A stretch of 64,000 nucleotides of DNA from Shewanella violacea DSS12 (GTDB lineage: Bacteria; Pseudomonadota; Gammaproteobacteria; Enterobacterales; Shewanellaceae): NCBI RefSeq assembly GCF_000091325.1, contig NC_014012.1, positions 496,001 through 560,000 on the forward strand, given 5' to 3'. Position numbers and translations under genes: made by a program. Every line of letters starts with the position of its first letter. Position 1 is the stretch's first letter. Below, one piece after another: positions 37,236 to 47,543 of this stretch. The notes below the pieces were generated by a model, which saw only the letters and a list, made by a program, of their open reading frames with translations, was not told where the DNA came from and ran no database searches.

Positions 37236-38399
37236 ATGTTGTTGAATCAGAAAAAAAATCAACGAAGGTGGAGCATAGTGTTTGCTTGCGCCGCTGTGCT
37301 ATTTAGCCAAAAATTACTGGCCGCACAGCCCATGATGATAACCGTCACTAAAGGCTTCGGCTTAACCCTCTATGCCTCAGAGCTTGGTGATGCCAAGCAG
37401 ATGGCACTCGGAGATAAGGGCACGCTATTTGTTGGCTCCCACAAGAAGGGTGCCATTGTGGCTCTGGTCGATAGCAATGCCGATGGCCGAGTCGATAAGC
37501 GCTACACAATAGCAAAAGGCTTAGATAATCCAGAAGCTATCGCTTTTCACCATGGTGACCTCTATGTGGCTGTCGATGAAAAAATAGTTAAGTTTGTCAA
37601 TATCGAGAATCGCTTGCGTCGGCCTGGGCGCGGTAAAGTCATTTATGACCGCCTGCCAGGTAAGAGCAATAAGAGCCGACGTGCTATGCATTTTGGTCCA
37701 GATGGTCGCTTGTATGTGGCTATAGGTGCACCTTGTAATGTCTGTGAGACAGTCGCTCCTTTTGGCAGTATTATTGCCATAGACTTAAAGACTGGCGGTA
37801 GCGAGCAAGTCGCAATGGGCATTCGCAATGTGACGGGATTCGACTGGTCGCCTATTGATGGTGCCTTATGGTTTGCCGATGAAGGACGAGATTGGATGGG
37901 GGATAGACTTCCTCCCGATGAAATTAATCGGCTAGAAAAAAACGGAGAGCACTTTGGTTTTCCCTATATTCACGGTGCTTCGGTTATAGAGCCTGCCTAC
38001 GATAAGCCTAAAAACCTGAAAATAACTCTGCCTAACTACGAATTACCTGCCCACGTATCTCCAATGGGCCTGCATTTTTATCGTGGGCAGCAGTTTCCTG
38101 CTAAATATCATAATCAGATGTTTGTCGCCGAAAATGGCTCCTGGAATCGTTCGAGTAAAATTGGTTATCAGGTGGTGATGTTAGCGATTGAAGGGCAGAA
38201 GGTCATTAAGCGCAGTACTGTGGTTAGCTTCTTAGATGGCGGTTTTCCCGTAGCAAGACCTTATGGTTTATTAACGGCTCCCGATGGAGCCATGTATATA
38301 TCGGATAATCTTAAAGGCAATATCTACCGTTTGTATTACAAAGATACCGTTAAGAAAAAAATAGAACAAGCTGCGCAAGCAGAGGATACTGAAAAATGA
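37236..38399 (+). CDS. Soluble glucose/sorbosone dehydrogenase-like beta-propeller protein
   Basis: A 387-aa exported protein with a signal peptide of about 30 residues (LLAAQ) and a six-bladed propeller of the PQQ-dependent GSDH/L-sorbosone dehydrogenase type: [62 protein letters not shown] and [25 protein letters not shown] pair of Cys is unusual. Enzyme activity and cofactor are not proven. It lies between parE and parC and its TGA overlaps the parC ATG (ATGA), so parC translation is coupled to it. Confidence 0.8.
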   Translation: MLLNQKKNQRRWSIVFACAAVLFSQKLLAAQPMMITVTKGFGLTLYASELGDAKQMALGDKGTLFVGSHKKGAIVALVDSNADGRVDKRYTIAKGLDNPEAIAFHHGDLYVAVDEKIVKFVNIENRLRRPGRGKVIYDRLPGKSNKSRRAMHFGPDGRLYVAIGAPCNVCETVAPFGSIIAIDLKTGGSEQVAMGIRNVTGFDWSPIDGALWFADEGRDWMGDRLPPDEINRLEKNGEHFGFPYIHGASVIEPAYDKPKNLKITLPNYELPAHVSPMGLHFYRGQQFPAKYHNQMFVAENGSWNRSSKIGYQVVMLAIEGQKVIKRSTVVSFLDGGFPVARPYGLLTAPDGAMYISDNLKGNIYRLYYKDTVKKKIEQAAQAEDTEK

Positions 38400-40669
38400 A
38401 TGATGCAATAGATTTAAGTCTCGATGGTGTAGAGCAGATGTCGATGCGCCGCTTTACGGAAGATGCTTATCTAAATTATTCCATGTACGTCATCATGGAC
38501 CGGGCCTTGCCGCATATTGGTGATGGTTTGAAACCAGTCCAACGCCGTATCATCTATGCCATGAGTGAGTTAGGTTTATCGTCTCAGTCTAAGCATAAGA
38601 AATCAGCACGTACAGTGGGTGATGTATTAGGTAAGTACCATCCTCACGGAGATAGTGCCTGTTATGAGGCCATGGTATTGATGGCGCAGCCTTTCTCATA
38701 CCGATATCCACTGGTCGATGGTCAGGGAAACTGGGGAGCACCAGATGATCCCAAGTCATTCGCTGCTATGCGTTATACCGAAGCAAGATTATCGAAGTTT
38801 GCAGAAGTTCTGCTCAGTGAGTTAGGACAAGGCACAGTCGATTGGGGGGTTAATTTCGATGGCACAATGAAAGAGCCATTGGTGCTGCCGTCTCGCCTGC
38901 CGCATATTTTACTCAATGGTATTACAGGCATAGCCGTGGGTATGGCGACAGATGTACCGCCGCACAACACCCGAGAATTAGTTGCTGCTTGTGTTGAACT
39001 CTTGGACAATCCTAAAGCGGATCTCGAGCGTTTGATGGAGTTTGTGCCTGGCCCTGACTATCCTACCGAGGCAGAAATTATCACCTCCAGGGCGGATATC
39101 ACTAAAATTTATGCGACCGGTAAAGGTTCGATAAAGGCGCGAGCGGTTTACGCTATTGAGAATGGTGAAATCGTCATCACGGCTCTACCACATCAGGCCA
39201 GTGGTGGTAAGATCTTAGAGCAGATTGCCGCGCAGATGCAGGCTAAGAAGCTGCCTATGGTTGTCGACCTCAGGGATGAATCTGATCACGAGAATCCGGT
39301 CCGTATCGTGGTGATACCGCGTTCTAATCGCGTCGATTGTGATCAACTCATGGCTCACCTGTTTGCGACGACAGATCTGCAGAAAAATTTCCGAGTGAAC
39401 CTGAATATCCTGGGACTTAACGGGCGACCCCAAGTCAAAGGGCTTAAACAGATCTTGACCGAGTGGTTGGAGTTTCGCTTAACAACAGTGACTCGAAGAA
39501 TCACCCACAGACTGGATAAGGTTTTAGCCAGATTACATATTTTAGAAGCCTTGATGGTTGCCTTTCTTAATATCGACGAGGTGATAGAGATCATCCGTTA
39601 TGAGGAGAACCCCAAGGCCGAATTGATGTCGAGATTTAAGGTCTCTGACATTCAAGCCGATGCTATTTTAGATCTTAAGTTGCGCCATCTGGCCAAACTT
39701 GAAGAGATGAAGATCACATCGGAGCAGGGTGAGCTGGCAACTGAGCGAGACAAGCTACAGCTACTGCTGAGCTCAGATAGACGCCTGAAGACCCTGATCA
39801 AGAAAGAACTTATACAAGATGGTGAAACCTACGGTGATGATAGGCGTTCTCCTCTAGTGGAGCGTAGCGAGTCTAAGGCGCTGACAGAACATGAATTATC
39901 TCCGGTAGAGGCGGTGACAGTTGTCTTGTCCGAGAAAGGCTGGGTTCGCTGCGCCAAGGGACATGATATCGATGGTAATGGATTGTCTTACAAGTCTGGA
40001 GATGGTTTCCTCTGCTCCGCGGCGGGTCGAAGTAATCAGCCTTCGGTATTTATAGGTTCAACCGGTAGAGCCTTTGCTACAGAGACTCATACCTTACCCT
40101 CGGCGAGAAGCCAAGGTGAGCCCATCACCACGCGTTTTAACCTGTCACCGGGTGAGGTGATGGAGCATGTTCTGCTGGGTGATGAAGATAAGTTCTATCT
40201 GCTGGCTTCTGATGCTGGTTATGGATTTGTCGGCTCATATAAAGATATGGTGTCTAGAAATAAAGCGGGTAAAGCCCTGCTCAGCCTGCCGGCTAACGCT
40301 AAAGTCATTAAACCTAAGTTGGTGGATAAGTCGAAAGTCGAGTCTATTCTGGCCATCACCAATGAAGGCAGAATGTTGCTATTCTCTATGGAAGCCTTGC
40401 CTCAGTTATCTAAGGGCAAGGGGAATAAGATCATAGGCATTCCAACGGAAAGAGCGAAGAACAGAGAAGAGTTGCTCACACACCTGTATGTGGTCCCCGA
40501 AGGTACTTCTGTGACTCTTTGGGCTGGTAAGCGTAAGCTGACGCTTAAACCCAGTGATTTAGAGCATTATCGTGGTGAGCGGGGTAGGAGAGGGGCTAAA
40601 TTGCCACGGGGATTACAACGTGTCGATAGCGTGGAACTTGGCGATGGAAGCAGTGAGTCTATCGACTAG
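38396..40669 (+). CDS. parC: DNA topoisomerase IV subunit A
   Basis: DNA-cleaving subunit of topoisomerase IV, 757 aa. The catalytic Tyr is in [14 protein letters not shown] (about residue 127). The quinolone-determining segment [12 protein letters not shown] carries the susceptible-type Ser and Glu. The C-terminal beta-pinwheel ends with [15 protein letters not shown]. The ATG overlaps the preceding TGA by 3 nt. It ends at a bidirectional terminator. Confidence 0.97.
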   Translation: MNDAIDLSLDGVEQMSMRRFTEDAYLNYSMYVIMDRALPHIGDGLKPVQRRIIYAMSELGLSSQSKHKKSARTVGDVLGKYHPHGDSACYEAMVLMAQPFSYRYPLVDGQGNWGAPDDPKSFAAMRYTEARLSKFAEVLLSELGQGTVDWGVNFDGTMKEPLVLPSRLPHILLNGITGIAVGMATDVPPHNTRELVAACVELLDNPKADLERLMEFVPGPDYPTEAEIITSRADITKIYATGKGSIKARAVYAIENGEIVITALPHQASGGKILEQIAAQMQAKKLPMVVDLRDESDHENPVRIVVIPRSNRVDCDQLMAHLFATTDLQKNFRVNLNILGLNGRPQVKGLKQILTEWLEFRLTTVTRRITHRLDKVLARLHILEALMVAFLNIDEVIEIIRYEENPKAELMSRFKVSDIQADAILDLKLRHLAKLEEMKITSEQGELATERDKLQLLLSSDRRLKTLIKKELIQDGETYGDDRRSPLVERSESKALTEHELSPVEAVTVVLSEKGWVRCAKGHDIDGNGLSYKSGDGFLCSAAGRSNQPSVFIGSTGRAFATETHTLPSARSQGEPITTRFNLSPGEVMEHVLLGDEDKFYLLASDAGYGFVGSYKDMVSRNKAGKALLSLPANAKVIKPKLVDKSKVESILAITNEGRMLLFSMEALPQLSKGKGNKIIGIPTERAKNREELLTHLYVVPEGTSVTLWAGKRKLTLKPSDLEHYRGERGRRGAKLPRGLQRVDSVELGDGSSESID

Positions 40670-40689
40670 CCAATCACTAGTCTGAAATA

Positions 40690-40717
40690 AAAAAAGCTGC
40701 CGATGGCAGCTTTTTTT
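40690..40717. terminator. Bidirectional intrinsic terminator between parC and bfd
   Basis: AAAAAGCTGCC, loop GAT, GGCAGCTTTTT, with A and T runs on both sides, so it can work for convergent parC and bfd. Confidence 0.92.
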
Positions 40718-40760
40718 ATGGATTCTTTATTAAAGTAACTAGGTAAAAGATGAGTCCCCG

Positions 40761-40952
40761 TTAGGCCACTTCGTAATACTTAGGTTCTATGTCCAATTGT
40801 CTCTGGATTATCTGGCCGGCCATCTTAGTACACTTACCGCATTGGCTGCCGACACCCAAACGTTGCTTCACATCGGCCAGTGAGACATCTCCCTGGCTAA
40901 CGGCTTCTTTTATTTGTGTATCGGTAACGGCGAAGCAAAGACAAACGTACAT
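40761..40952 (-). CDS. bfd: Bacterioferritin-associated ferredoxin
   Basis: A 63-aa [2Fe-2S] protein. Four Cys ligands are visible: MYVCLC (C4, C6) and GSQCGKC (C38, C41), the BFD pattern. Bfd donates electrons to bacterioferritin to release stored iron and is induced by iron starvation. A Fur-box-like sequence lies 36 nt upstream. bfr is not in the window. GGGGACC precedes the ATG. Confidence 0.92.
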   Translation of the reverse strand: MYVCLCFAVTDTQIKEAVSQGDVSLADVKQRLGVGSQCGKCTKMAGQIIQRQLDIEPKYYEVA

Positions 40953-41366
40953 TAAAATAGGTCCCCTAATAAGATGACAGAATTATAAATGAAAACGATT
41001 CTCAATGCTAATATCAAAAATGTATAAGTAAAATGTGAATATATGCCGGCCGTTATACCGAAATGAGAATTACTGCTGAAAATGGAGAAACTTGGATTTT
41101 GAGAATTTGAGATAGAATTTGTAAAGCTCTGAGTAAAACCTGAAGCTAGTTGGTGCAGGATTGGGTCCCATTCTTGGATGGTGCAGATCTTGGAGAGCAG
41201 ATGCTTGGCATAAATAATAAGCCTAAGGGTGATAGTCATTCACATAGGATACTGGTCGAACTTTTTTCAGAATAATCAGAAACAGATGTAATTAAATCGG
41301 TTTCATCCCTGGATTAAAGTACATAGAGCAGATAAGTAACTTGTTATTAATTGGGATAATGAATTG
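40953..41366. other. Intergenic region upstream of bfd
   Basis: 414 bp without a gene. It holds the bfd promoter region with Fur-box-like sites. The minus-strand open frame 40952-41239 covers these sites, has no ribosome-binding site, and is not called. Confidence 0.5.
40988..41006 (-). promoter_or_regulatory. Fur box upstream of bfd
   Basis: AATGAAAACGATTCTCAAT matches the Fur consensus GATAATGATAATCATTATC well across the AATGA.AA..ATT.TCA core. A second partial match, AATGAGAATTACT (41060-41072), lies 50 nt further upstream. bfd is a classic Fur target. Confidence 0.65.
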
Positions 41367-42293
41367 TTAGTAACCACGCTCGAAGTTGACTCCATGGGAA
41401 AGCCGCTCGCCTCTTAACAGCTTATGGTAATTATTGGCAAAAATTTCCACAACCAGCTCGGGAAATCTAGGAGCGGAAATGTGTGGCGTAATGATGACAT
41501 TTTCCAATGTTCTTATGGGATGATGTTGGGGTAATGGTTCCTGATTGAATACATCTAATATCGCATTTTGATCGCGGTTTTGTTTAAGCTGTAAATACAG
41601 GGCATTAAGATCCAGCACATCGGCTCTGCCTAGATTAAATAAAATACCATTGGGCTTCATCATTGATAAGGTTTGGGCGTTGAGTGCCTTTCTGGTATCT
41701 GATGTGCTTGGCAGTATGCTGACAATAGCATCTGCTTGGGGAAGATAGTGGGGGAGATTGGATAGGGTGTCGATATTATCGAAGCCAATCGTTGGCTTAG
41801 CACCACGATTTATACCTGTGACATGCATGCCAAAACGCTTCGCGGTTTGAGCGATATGTTTGGCTATATTGCCGGTTCCAAGCAGAAGTAAATGTTGACC
41901 TTGAAGCGTCTTGAAGCTAGTCGGTCGCCAAGTTTTCTGTGCTTGTTGCGACCTATATATAATGCGCTTATGCTGATGAATAAGTAGAGAATCAAACAGG
42001 TATTCGCTCATCAAGGGGCCGAATATTCCTCTGACATTTGTCAGCTGATAATCTTTTCTTTGACGTGGTTTTACCAAGGCACCCACGCCGGATAAGGTCG
42101 ACTGCATCCAGAGAATATGCTTGCTATGAGGAAGCAAGGGCGCCGCGAGAGCTGGGTCAGCCAGCCAAATATTGGCTTGCGTAATCTGGTGAGTTTCATC
42201 ACCAAGAATTTCAATCTCAGGTAGATGGCAAGATTTCAGCAAAGATCTGTAACCTTCATTATCACTGGTGAGTAATAGCAACTTGTATCTCAT
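41367..42293 (-). CDS. D-2-hydroxyacid dehydrogenase family protein
   Basis: A 308-aa NAD(P)-dependent oxidoreductase of the D-isomer family. The Rossmann motif is LLLGTGNIAKHIA (GxGxxA-type). The catalytic triad positions are present: Arg in NLGRADVLD, Glu in FNQEPLP and His in TPHISA. The short N-terminal domain resembles GhrA (glyoxylate/hydroxypyruvate reductase); substrate unproven. GGGGGAG lies before the ATG. It is divergent from the DUF3392 gene. Confidence 0.88.
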   Translation of the reverse strand: MRYKLLLLTSDNEGYRSLLKSCHLPEIEILGDETHQITQANIWLADPALAAPLLPHSKHILWMQSTLSGVGALVKPRQRKDYQLTNVRGIFGPLMSEYLFDSLLIHQHKRIIYRSQQAQKTWRPTSFKTLQGQHLLLLGTGNIAKHIAQTAKRFGMHVTGINRGAKPTIGFDNIDTLSNLPHYLPQADAIVSILPSTSDTRKALNAQTLSMMKPNGILFNLGRADVLDLNALYLQLKQNRDQNAILDVFNQEPLPQHHPIRTLENVIITPHISAPRFPELVVEIFANNYHKLLRGERLSHGVNFERGY

Positions 42294-42353
42294 CTTAACT
42301 CCCCCTATGCTACTGAATTATCTTGTCTTTGGAATCTGATTGAGGATTTGAGT

Positions 42354-42686
42354 GTGGAACATATTATTTCAGTATTTCATCAAGTTGGCTCTTTGCTCTA
42401 TCCTTGGCTCAATGAGATTTCAACGGCTATTATCGCTTGCTTCTTGATTGTGTTTGCAGCCGATTTCAATCGGCTGATTAGCCGGAAGTTGACTGGGCGA
42501 TCATTTATATTACGAACGTTAGTTTTTGTTTTCATCAATGCATTCGGCTATGGGCTATTAATTGTGACAGCCAGTCCCTTTCTTGCAAAACAAATGGCTC
42601 AGGTGTCGGCCCATTGGCTATTACTTCTCGTTATCAGTATTTTTATATTTATTGGTGTCTGGGCTCAGCGAAATAAGCAAATTTAG
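42354..42686 (+). CDS. DUF3392 family membrane protein
   Basis: A 110-aa protein with three hydrophobic segments (about 20-38, 52-72, 85-103). WLNEISTAIIACFLIVFAADFNRLISRKL followed by FVFINAFGYGLLI is characteristic of DUF3392; function unknown. I start at the GTG at 42354, which has GAGGA 7 nt upstream; the TTG at 42348 is only 1 nt from it. Confidence 0.75.
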   Translation: MEHIISVFHQVGSLLYPWLNEISTAIIACFLIVFAADFNRLISRKLTGRSFILRTLVFVFINAFGYGLLIVTASPFLAKQMAQVSAHWLLLLVISIFIFIGVWAQRNKQI

Positions 42687-43241
42687 CCAAGTTTACATAT
42701 AGTTTAGGTGGCTATTGAGTTTTTTGCGCGACAAATTCCGTTTGCCACCGCGCAGCTTATGTTATCTATACAGAGGCGAAGTTTTGGCGAAGCTTCGCTT
42801 ATATCAGGATAAATTTTGTAAAGACCGAACGTCTAGATATGGAAAAAGGGTCATAGGTGAAGCATGTATGCATAGTTTCAGCCCTTGTAACCACTCTAGG
42901 GCCACTGCTTAGAACAAGTCTACCACTAAAGGTCTGAGGGCCATTCAGGTGGAATTTAGTCAGAAATCCATAATGAGTGAATTAGCTTCTCTAGGAGGAC
43001 ATTGACTGATTCTTCTAGGTTAGGTATCGAAATAACTCTAGGTGGTTTATCCCTGCCATAGTGTGGGGGAGGTTTTCAGTCAACCTTGAGAGAACTTAGA
43101 TAACAGCGAGTTGCTCTTCAATTAATCCAGTGTCATTACTCTTGCTATCTAAGAGGGTAAGAGTACCTAATTCACTCGCTTTACTCAGGGCCGCATGTTG
43201 CCCCCTGGGCAATTACGGCACCTAGTGAGCAATCATAATTA
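42687..43241. other. Intergenic region between DUF3392 and mscM
   Basis: 555 bp. The palindromic stretch GCGAAGTTTTGGCGAAGCTTCGC at about 42777-42799 suggests a decayed repeat element. On the minus strand, 43090-43220 translates to a short open stretch (SKASELGTLTLLDSKSND) with stops on both sides, possibly a gene remnant; I cannot assign it. No promoter or terminator stands out. Confidence 0.4.
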
Positions 43242-46200
43242 TTAGCTTCTGATCAGTCCCTGGGTTTCTTTGCTCTGAGTGTTTTTTATGTGCACTTCTA
43301 GTTGCGGGTATGCGAGTTCAAGTTGGTTTTCTTGCAGCTTCTTATTGATGGCTTTATGCAATGTATGACGAAGAGGCCAACGAGTATTCATGTCTTTGGC
43401 ATAGGCACGAACTTCATAATCTTGGGTGTGTTGTCCAAATCCCGCAAACCAGACCTCGGGCTCAGGGCTTTCTAATGCATCTTCACATCCTTCGACGGCT
43501 TGATATAGCGCAGCTTCGACTCTGGCGGGATCTGAGTCTCTCGCGACAGAGACATATACTATGACGCGTGTGATTGGATCAGAGAGGGACCAGTTGATGA
43601 GTTGTTCGGTAATGAAGGCTTTATTGGGAATAATGATCTCTTTTCTATCCCAGTCAACGATAGTCGTTGCACGGATCTGAATCTTACTTACATTGCCAGT
43701 GAGCTCCCTTATGGTCACAGTGTCACCAATTCTCACCGGTTTCTCGAACAAGATGATCAAGCCTGAGATGAAGTTAGCGAAAATTTCCTGCAATCCAAAA
43801 CCCAGTCCCAATGAGAGTGCCGCGACCAGCCACTGTAACTTGGACCATTCCATGCCTAAGGTTGAAAAACCACTCAAAATACCAAAAAATACCACCAGAT
43901 AACGACTCACTGTGGTGATGGCAAAGCCTGTTCCTTGGCTCAAATCCAGTCGTTGTAATATGGTTAGTTCGAGTAAACCGGGTAGGTTGGTGGCTATCAT
44001 AAGTGAGAAACCAACTATGATCAGCCCAAGGAAGAGTGATTTTAAGGTGATAGGGAGCTGTTGCTCTATGCCGTTAACCAAGGTGTTACTGGTCCAGAGA
44101 GTCACATCATCGAGCAATGAGAATAATGCAGTGTGGGTCTGGCTCCAAAGGCCGATTAAACTTGCTAAGAAAGCCAATAGTAATAATGAACGTACCAGTC
44201 CCAGAGATTGACTGGCCATGGTTTCTAGATCGACACCTGGCTCTTCATAGGTGTCTAGGGGCTCGGTATTATTTTGTGGCTCTTCATCACGTTCACGTTC
44301 ACGTTGAAGTAATATCTCTGCACGTCTGGCTTTAGCACGATCGAAGGCTATGCGTCTCCTTTCGATGAACATCCAACGTTTTATCAGTTGATAAAGCAAC
44401 ATGAAGCCTAATGACAGTAACAGGGAAAGTTGAAGTTGCAGTAATACCTGAAACGCTGTGTAGTAATAACCTCTAAAAGCTAAGATGGCGCAGACTGGGG
44501 GGATGAGTAGCAGCACTCCCCACAACAATCTTTGGAGTAATTTTTTATTCTTGTCATCTTGGTGTTGGTGTTTGTGCTTCTTAGATAAGGATAAAATATC
44601 CCGATAGAAGCCAAATAGGAAGATACTGAAAATAATGAAGGCGCCTCGGCCAATACTATTTCTCAGTACTGAATTATCGATAAATTCGGTGAATCCCATG
44701 ACCCCAAAGAAAGGTATCGCCATGATGATAAAGGTTTTAAATCTGAGTTGACCTTGCCTGATTATACTTGCTTCACTTTTAAAGTGACCTATGAGTAATC
44801 CCTGTTCCAGTGCCAGTAGGTAGGTAAAACGGTAGAACAAGTAGAGTAAGCCTATGACTAGTACTCCCATGCCGATAGCTGCTGTTAAGTTCAGACTGGA
44901 GAAAAGCAAGATGGCACCAGCGGCGATCACAGGTAGTGGTTTAATCACGCTGTAGAGTAAAGAGTTACTTAGGGCACTGAAGGTGTAGCTAAACTGATCT
45001 TGGGTAACATTACCGACAAATGTGATGTCGTGAGCCATGACTGACTTAAACTTAGGTGTTAGTAGATCTTGAGTGACTAAACAGAGCACGAACAAGATGA
45101 TCCACCAAGACCAGTATTCACTTTGTTCATCGAGGGAAACTGATATGTCAGACCAAACAGATTGGCCCATAAGCCATTTCACACTCTGGAAAAGATCGGT
45201 GAACCATAATTTATCAATGGATTTAGCATTCGGTACCCAAAAAAGGTGCTCGTTAAGAATGCTTGTTAGGGTGATGTTCTGTTGGGTTAACTGCTCATAA
45301 ATCACTCTTAAATCTGAGAGCTTACTCAAATAAAGATCTTGGCTCTGCAAGAGCTGTGTGATCAAGTCATTCTGTGAGGTGAGCAGCCTAGATTGAATCT
45401 TGGTTAAAGGCTCATTGGTTACCAGTTGCTGGTTGTTTATCGTCAACTCTTGTTCAAGTTGATACCTTGTCAGTCTTGCCTGAGCTATTTGTGCTTCTAG
45501 TTTATCTTGATTTGGCGGTGCGGGTAGAGATTGCAGCATCTGTAAAAAGCGCTCGCCAAATGCAGAATTTAATTTAATCAAGCCTACTTGTTGTTGGATA
45601 TTGGTCAGCTGTTTTGCTTGAACTTGATAGAGGTTTTCGGCAGTTTCTTGTGTGAGAACAATTAGATTTGTATCTTTAGTGAGGCCCTTTAGCTTATTGG
45701 CATAACCTAAATTTAATCGGCTCAGTTGTTGGGTCAGTGGGGATTGCTCGGCTGAAGTCTCAAACAGACTCTTGGCTATAGTGGCATCTGTTTTCTTTTG
45801 TCTCTGCTTAGCAGTGGCCTTATTGATCTCTTCGATCAGGCTCTCTTGTTGTGATAGCTGATACCTGACCAGTAACATCTGCTGCTGATTGAGGTTAATA
45901 CGTTTTTGGCTACTTGCCTGTTCAGCCTCTAATGCCTCCAGAGTCTGAATATAGAGCTGACGCTGTGCCTTAAGTAGCATATCTTGATTGGTGTCAGAGT
46001 CATCGATTTTATTTTTTTGATGCTGAGTCAAAGATTGTCGAGCAGATGCTATATCTGACGGTAGTCGGTTATGCTGCTTGATTAAATCAGTCGCTTTTGT
46101 ATTGAGTTGGGCTTCTATTTCTTTGAGTTCAGAGAGTCTTAAATAGGCGAGTGAAGCTTGCTGAGTGGGGCCATTATTCTTGGATCTAGGGAGCGGTGTC

Positions 46201-46448
46201 TTAGCCTCTTTCAGTTGCCGATCTAGGCTGAGCTTATGCCCTTGGTAGTTGTTGATCAACTTAAGGTAATTGTTTTCTATTAACGCTTGTTCTTCAATAC
46301 TATGCTGAATATGTGCGAGCTTCTGCTCGGTTGTTAAATCGGTCGAAACTGGCAGAGTGAGTCCCAGACGTTTATTGAGCTCGAGTGGAGAACCGGCGAC
46401 GGCACTGAAGCCAGTTAATGCAATGAGAAGCAGAAAAATAGTGCGCAT
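43242..46448 (-). CDS. mscM: Mechanosensitive channel, MscM/MscK type
   Basis: A 1068-aa inner-membrane channel that opens on membrane tension during hypo-osmotic shock. A signal peptide (about 18 residues) is followed by a long periplasmic coiled-coil domain (to about 430), many TM segments (about 450-870), and the MscS pore and beta domain (about 830-1050), with LQEIFANFISGLIILFEKPVRIGDTVTI. E. coli MscM has 1107 aa. The linkage mscM-psd-rsgA/orn matches E. coli, except that an EamA gene separates mscM from psd. Confidence 0.9.
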   Translation of the reverse strand: MRTIFLLLIALTGFSAVAGSPLELNKRLGLTLPVSTDLTTEQKLAHIQHSIEEQALIENNYLKLINNYQGHKLSLDRQLKEAKTPLPRSKNNGPTQQASLAYLRLSELKEIEAQLNTKATDLIKQHNRLPSDIASARQSLTQHQKNKIDDSDTNQDMLLKAQRQLYIQTLEALEAEQASSQKRINLNQQQMLLVRYQLSQQESLIEEINKATAKQRQKKTDATIAKSLFETSAEQSPLTQQLSRLNLGYANKLKGLTKDTNLIVLTQETAENLYQVQAKQLTNIQQQVGLIKLNSAFGERFLQMLQSLPAPPNQDKLEAQIAQARLTRYQLEQELTINNQQLVTNEPLTKIQSRLLTSQNDLITQLLQSQDLYLSKLSDLRVIYEQLTQQNITLTSILNEHLFWVPNAKSIDKLWFTDLFQSVKWLMGQSVWSDISVSLDEQSEYWSWWIILFVLCLVTQDLLTPKFKSVMAHDITFVGNVTQDQFSYTFSALSNSLLYSVIKPLPVIAAGAILLFSSLNLTAAIGMGVLVIGLLYLFYRFTYLLALEQGLLIGHFKSEASIIRQGQLRFKTFIIMAIPFFGVMGFTEFIDNSVLRNSIGRGAFIIFSIFLFGFYRDILSLSKKHKHQHQDDKNKKLLQRLLWGVLLLIPPVCAILAFRGYYYTAFQVLLQLQLSLLLSLGFMLLYQLIKRWMFIERRRIAFDRAKARRAEILLQRERERDEEPQNNTEPLDTYEEPGVDLETMASQSLGLVRSLLLLAFLASLIGLWSQTHTALFSLLDDVTLWTSNTLVNGIEQQLPITLKSLFLGLIIVGFSLMIATNLPGLLELTILQRLDLSQGTGFAITTVSRYLVVFFGILSGFSTLGMEWSKLQWLVAALSLGLGFGLQEIFANFISGLIILFEKPVRIGDTVTIRELTGNVSKIQIRATTIVDWDRKEIIIPNKAFITEQLINWSLSDPITRVIVYVSVARDSDPARVEAALYQAVEGCEDALESPEPEVWFAGFGQHTQDYEVRAYAKDMNTRWPLRHTLHKAINKKLQENQLELAYPQLEVHIKNTQSKETQGLIRS

Positions 46449-46629
46449 AGTATGAAGTATATTCGGATGCAGGTTAGAGAAAGAGACAGGGATATCTTAT
46501 CAACAAAACAGGCTTACTATAGCTTCTTTTGTTTATCTATTTTTGTGACTCTTGTCGGAAAATAGAAATATAAATGAAAATCATCATAACCAGTTTCGAA
46601 TTTCTTACTATCGAGTCAAGAAATGCCAG

Positions 46630-47505
46630 CTATTTGGCTGTCTTTCGATTCCGTCGAGTTTCGAAAATGGCTGTTGCGACAACCAATAAACCGCCTATAG
46701 CGGGTTTAATATCTAGCTGTTCACCTAAGAATAACAAAGCTAAAACAGCACCATAAAAAGGTTGCAAACAGGATACTAAGCTTACCGTTTTAGCGCTAAG
46801 GTGGCGTAAGGCCGTAGTAAATAGTGCGTGGGGGGCTGCGGTGAATATGACCCCGAGTAATAACACCAGTCCCCAGGTAGATTGTTCAATTTGACTGAAT
46901 TCTACCGTATTCCAAGGGGCAAGGAAGAGGACGGCTACGCCTGTTTGGTAAAACATTGCCTGGGAACCTGAGTAGGCTGAAAAATACCTCTTATGCAGCA
47001 GGTTACGCGCGGTAAAAAACGCAGCAGATAAGATTCCAAGGGCTATGCCCATAGTGACATCATTACCTAGGCTAGCTTCGGGAATGAGTAGTATGACTCC
47101 TAGGAGTACGGTGATCCCACTAATAATATCACTTCGTTGAATGGGGTTTCCTGTGATAATGGGTTCAATAAAGACTGTCATCACGGGATAAGTAAAGAAG
47201 GCTATCATGCCTATAGCGACGGAAGAGAGCTGCATAGAGGCAAAGTAAGTAACCCAATGCAGGCTGACTATTATACCTAGCCCTAAGGCGATGAAATAAT
47301 CTTTCGTGGCGTCGAGTGACAAGGTTTTTTTGCTGGCTTTGACTATGCAGGCTAAGACAACTGCGGCGACTACGCAGCGTAGTAGAGTGATATTTAATGC
47401 GCTGAGAGGGATAAGCTTGGAGAAGAGTGCCGTACCACCAAATAGCAGTACGGCGAGATGTAACTCTAATAAACCAGCTTGTTTATTACTAGCAGTTTGG
47501 TTCAT
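46630..47505 (-). CDS. EamA/DMT family transporter
   Basis: A 291-aa inner-membrane protein with about ten TM segments in two EamA repeats; typical features are LHWVTYFASMQLSSVAIGMI in the first half and LSAKTVSLVSCLQPFYGAVLALLFLGE in the second. It is probably a metabolite exporter; substrate unknown. CGGAGTTGTA precedes the ATG. It is inserted between psd and mscM and on the same strand, 38 nt after psd, so it may be co-transcribed with psd. Confidence 0.88.
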   Translation of the reverse strand: MNQTASNKQAGLLELHLAVLLFGGTALFSKLIPLSALNITLLRCVVAAVVLACIVKASKKTLSLDATKDYFIALGLGIIVSLHWVTYFASMQLSSVAIGMIAFFTYPVMTVFIEPIITGNPIQRSDIISGITVLLGVILLIPEASLGNDVTMGIALGILSAAFFTARNLLHKRYFSAYSGSQAMFYQTGVAVLFLAPWNTVEFSQIEQSTWGLVLLLGVIFTAAPHALFTTALRHLSAKTVSLVSCLQPFYGAVLALLFLGEQLDIKPAIGGLLVVATAIFETRRNRKTAK

Positions 47506-47543
47506 TACAACTCCGTATACTGACCCAAGGCTATGAGATCAGA

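Noticed and set aside
40952..41239. 95-codon open frame upstream of bfd
   Set aside because: Covers the Fur sites and bfd promoter region, is low-complexity, and lacks a Shine-Dalgarno.
41226..41246. CRP-like GTGA..TCACA palindrome
   Set aside because: The spacing between half-sites is wrong for CRP and the match is short.
42715..42912. 65-codon open frame after the DUF3392 gene
   Set aside because: No start signal, unusual composition (many Arg/Cys), and overlaps a palindromic repeat remnant.
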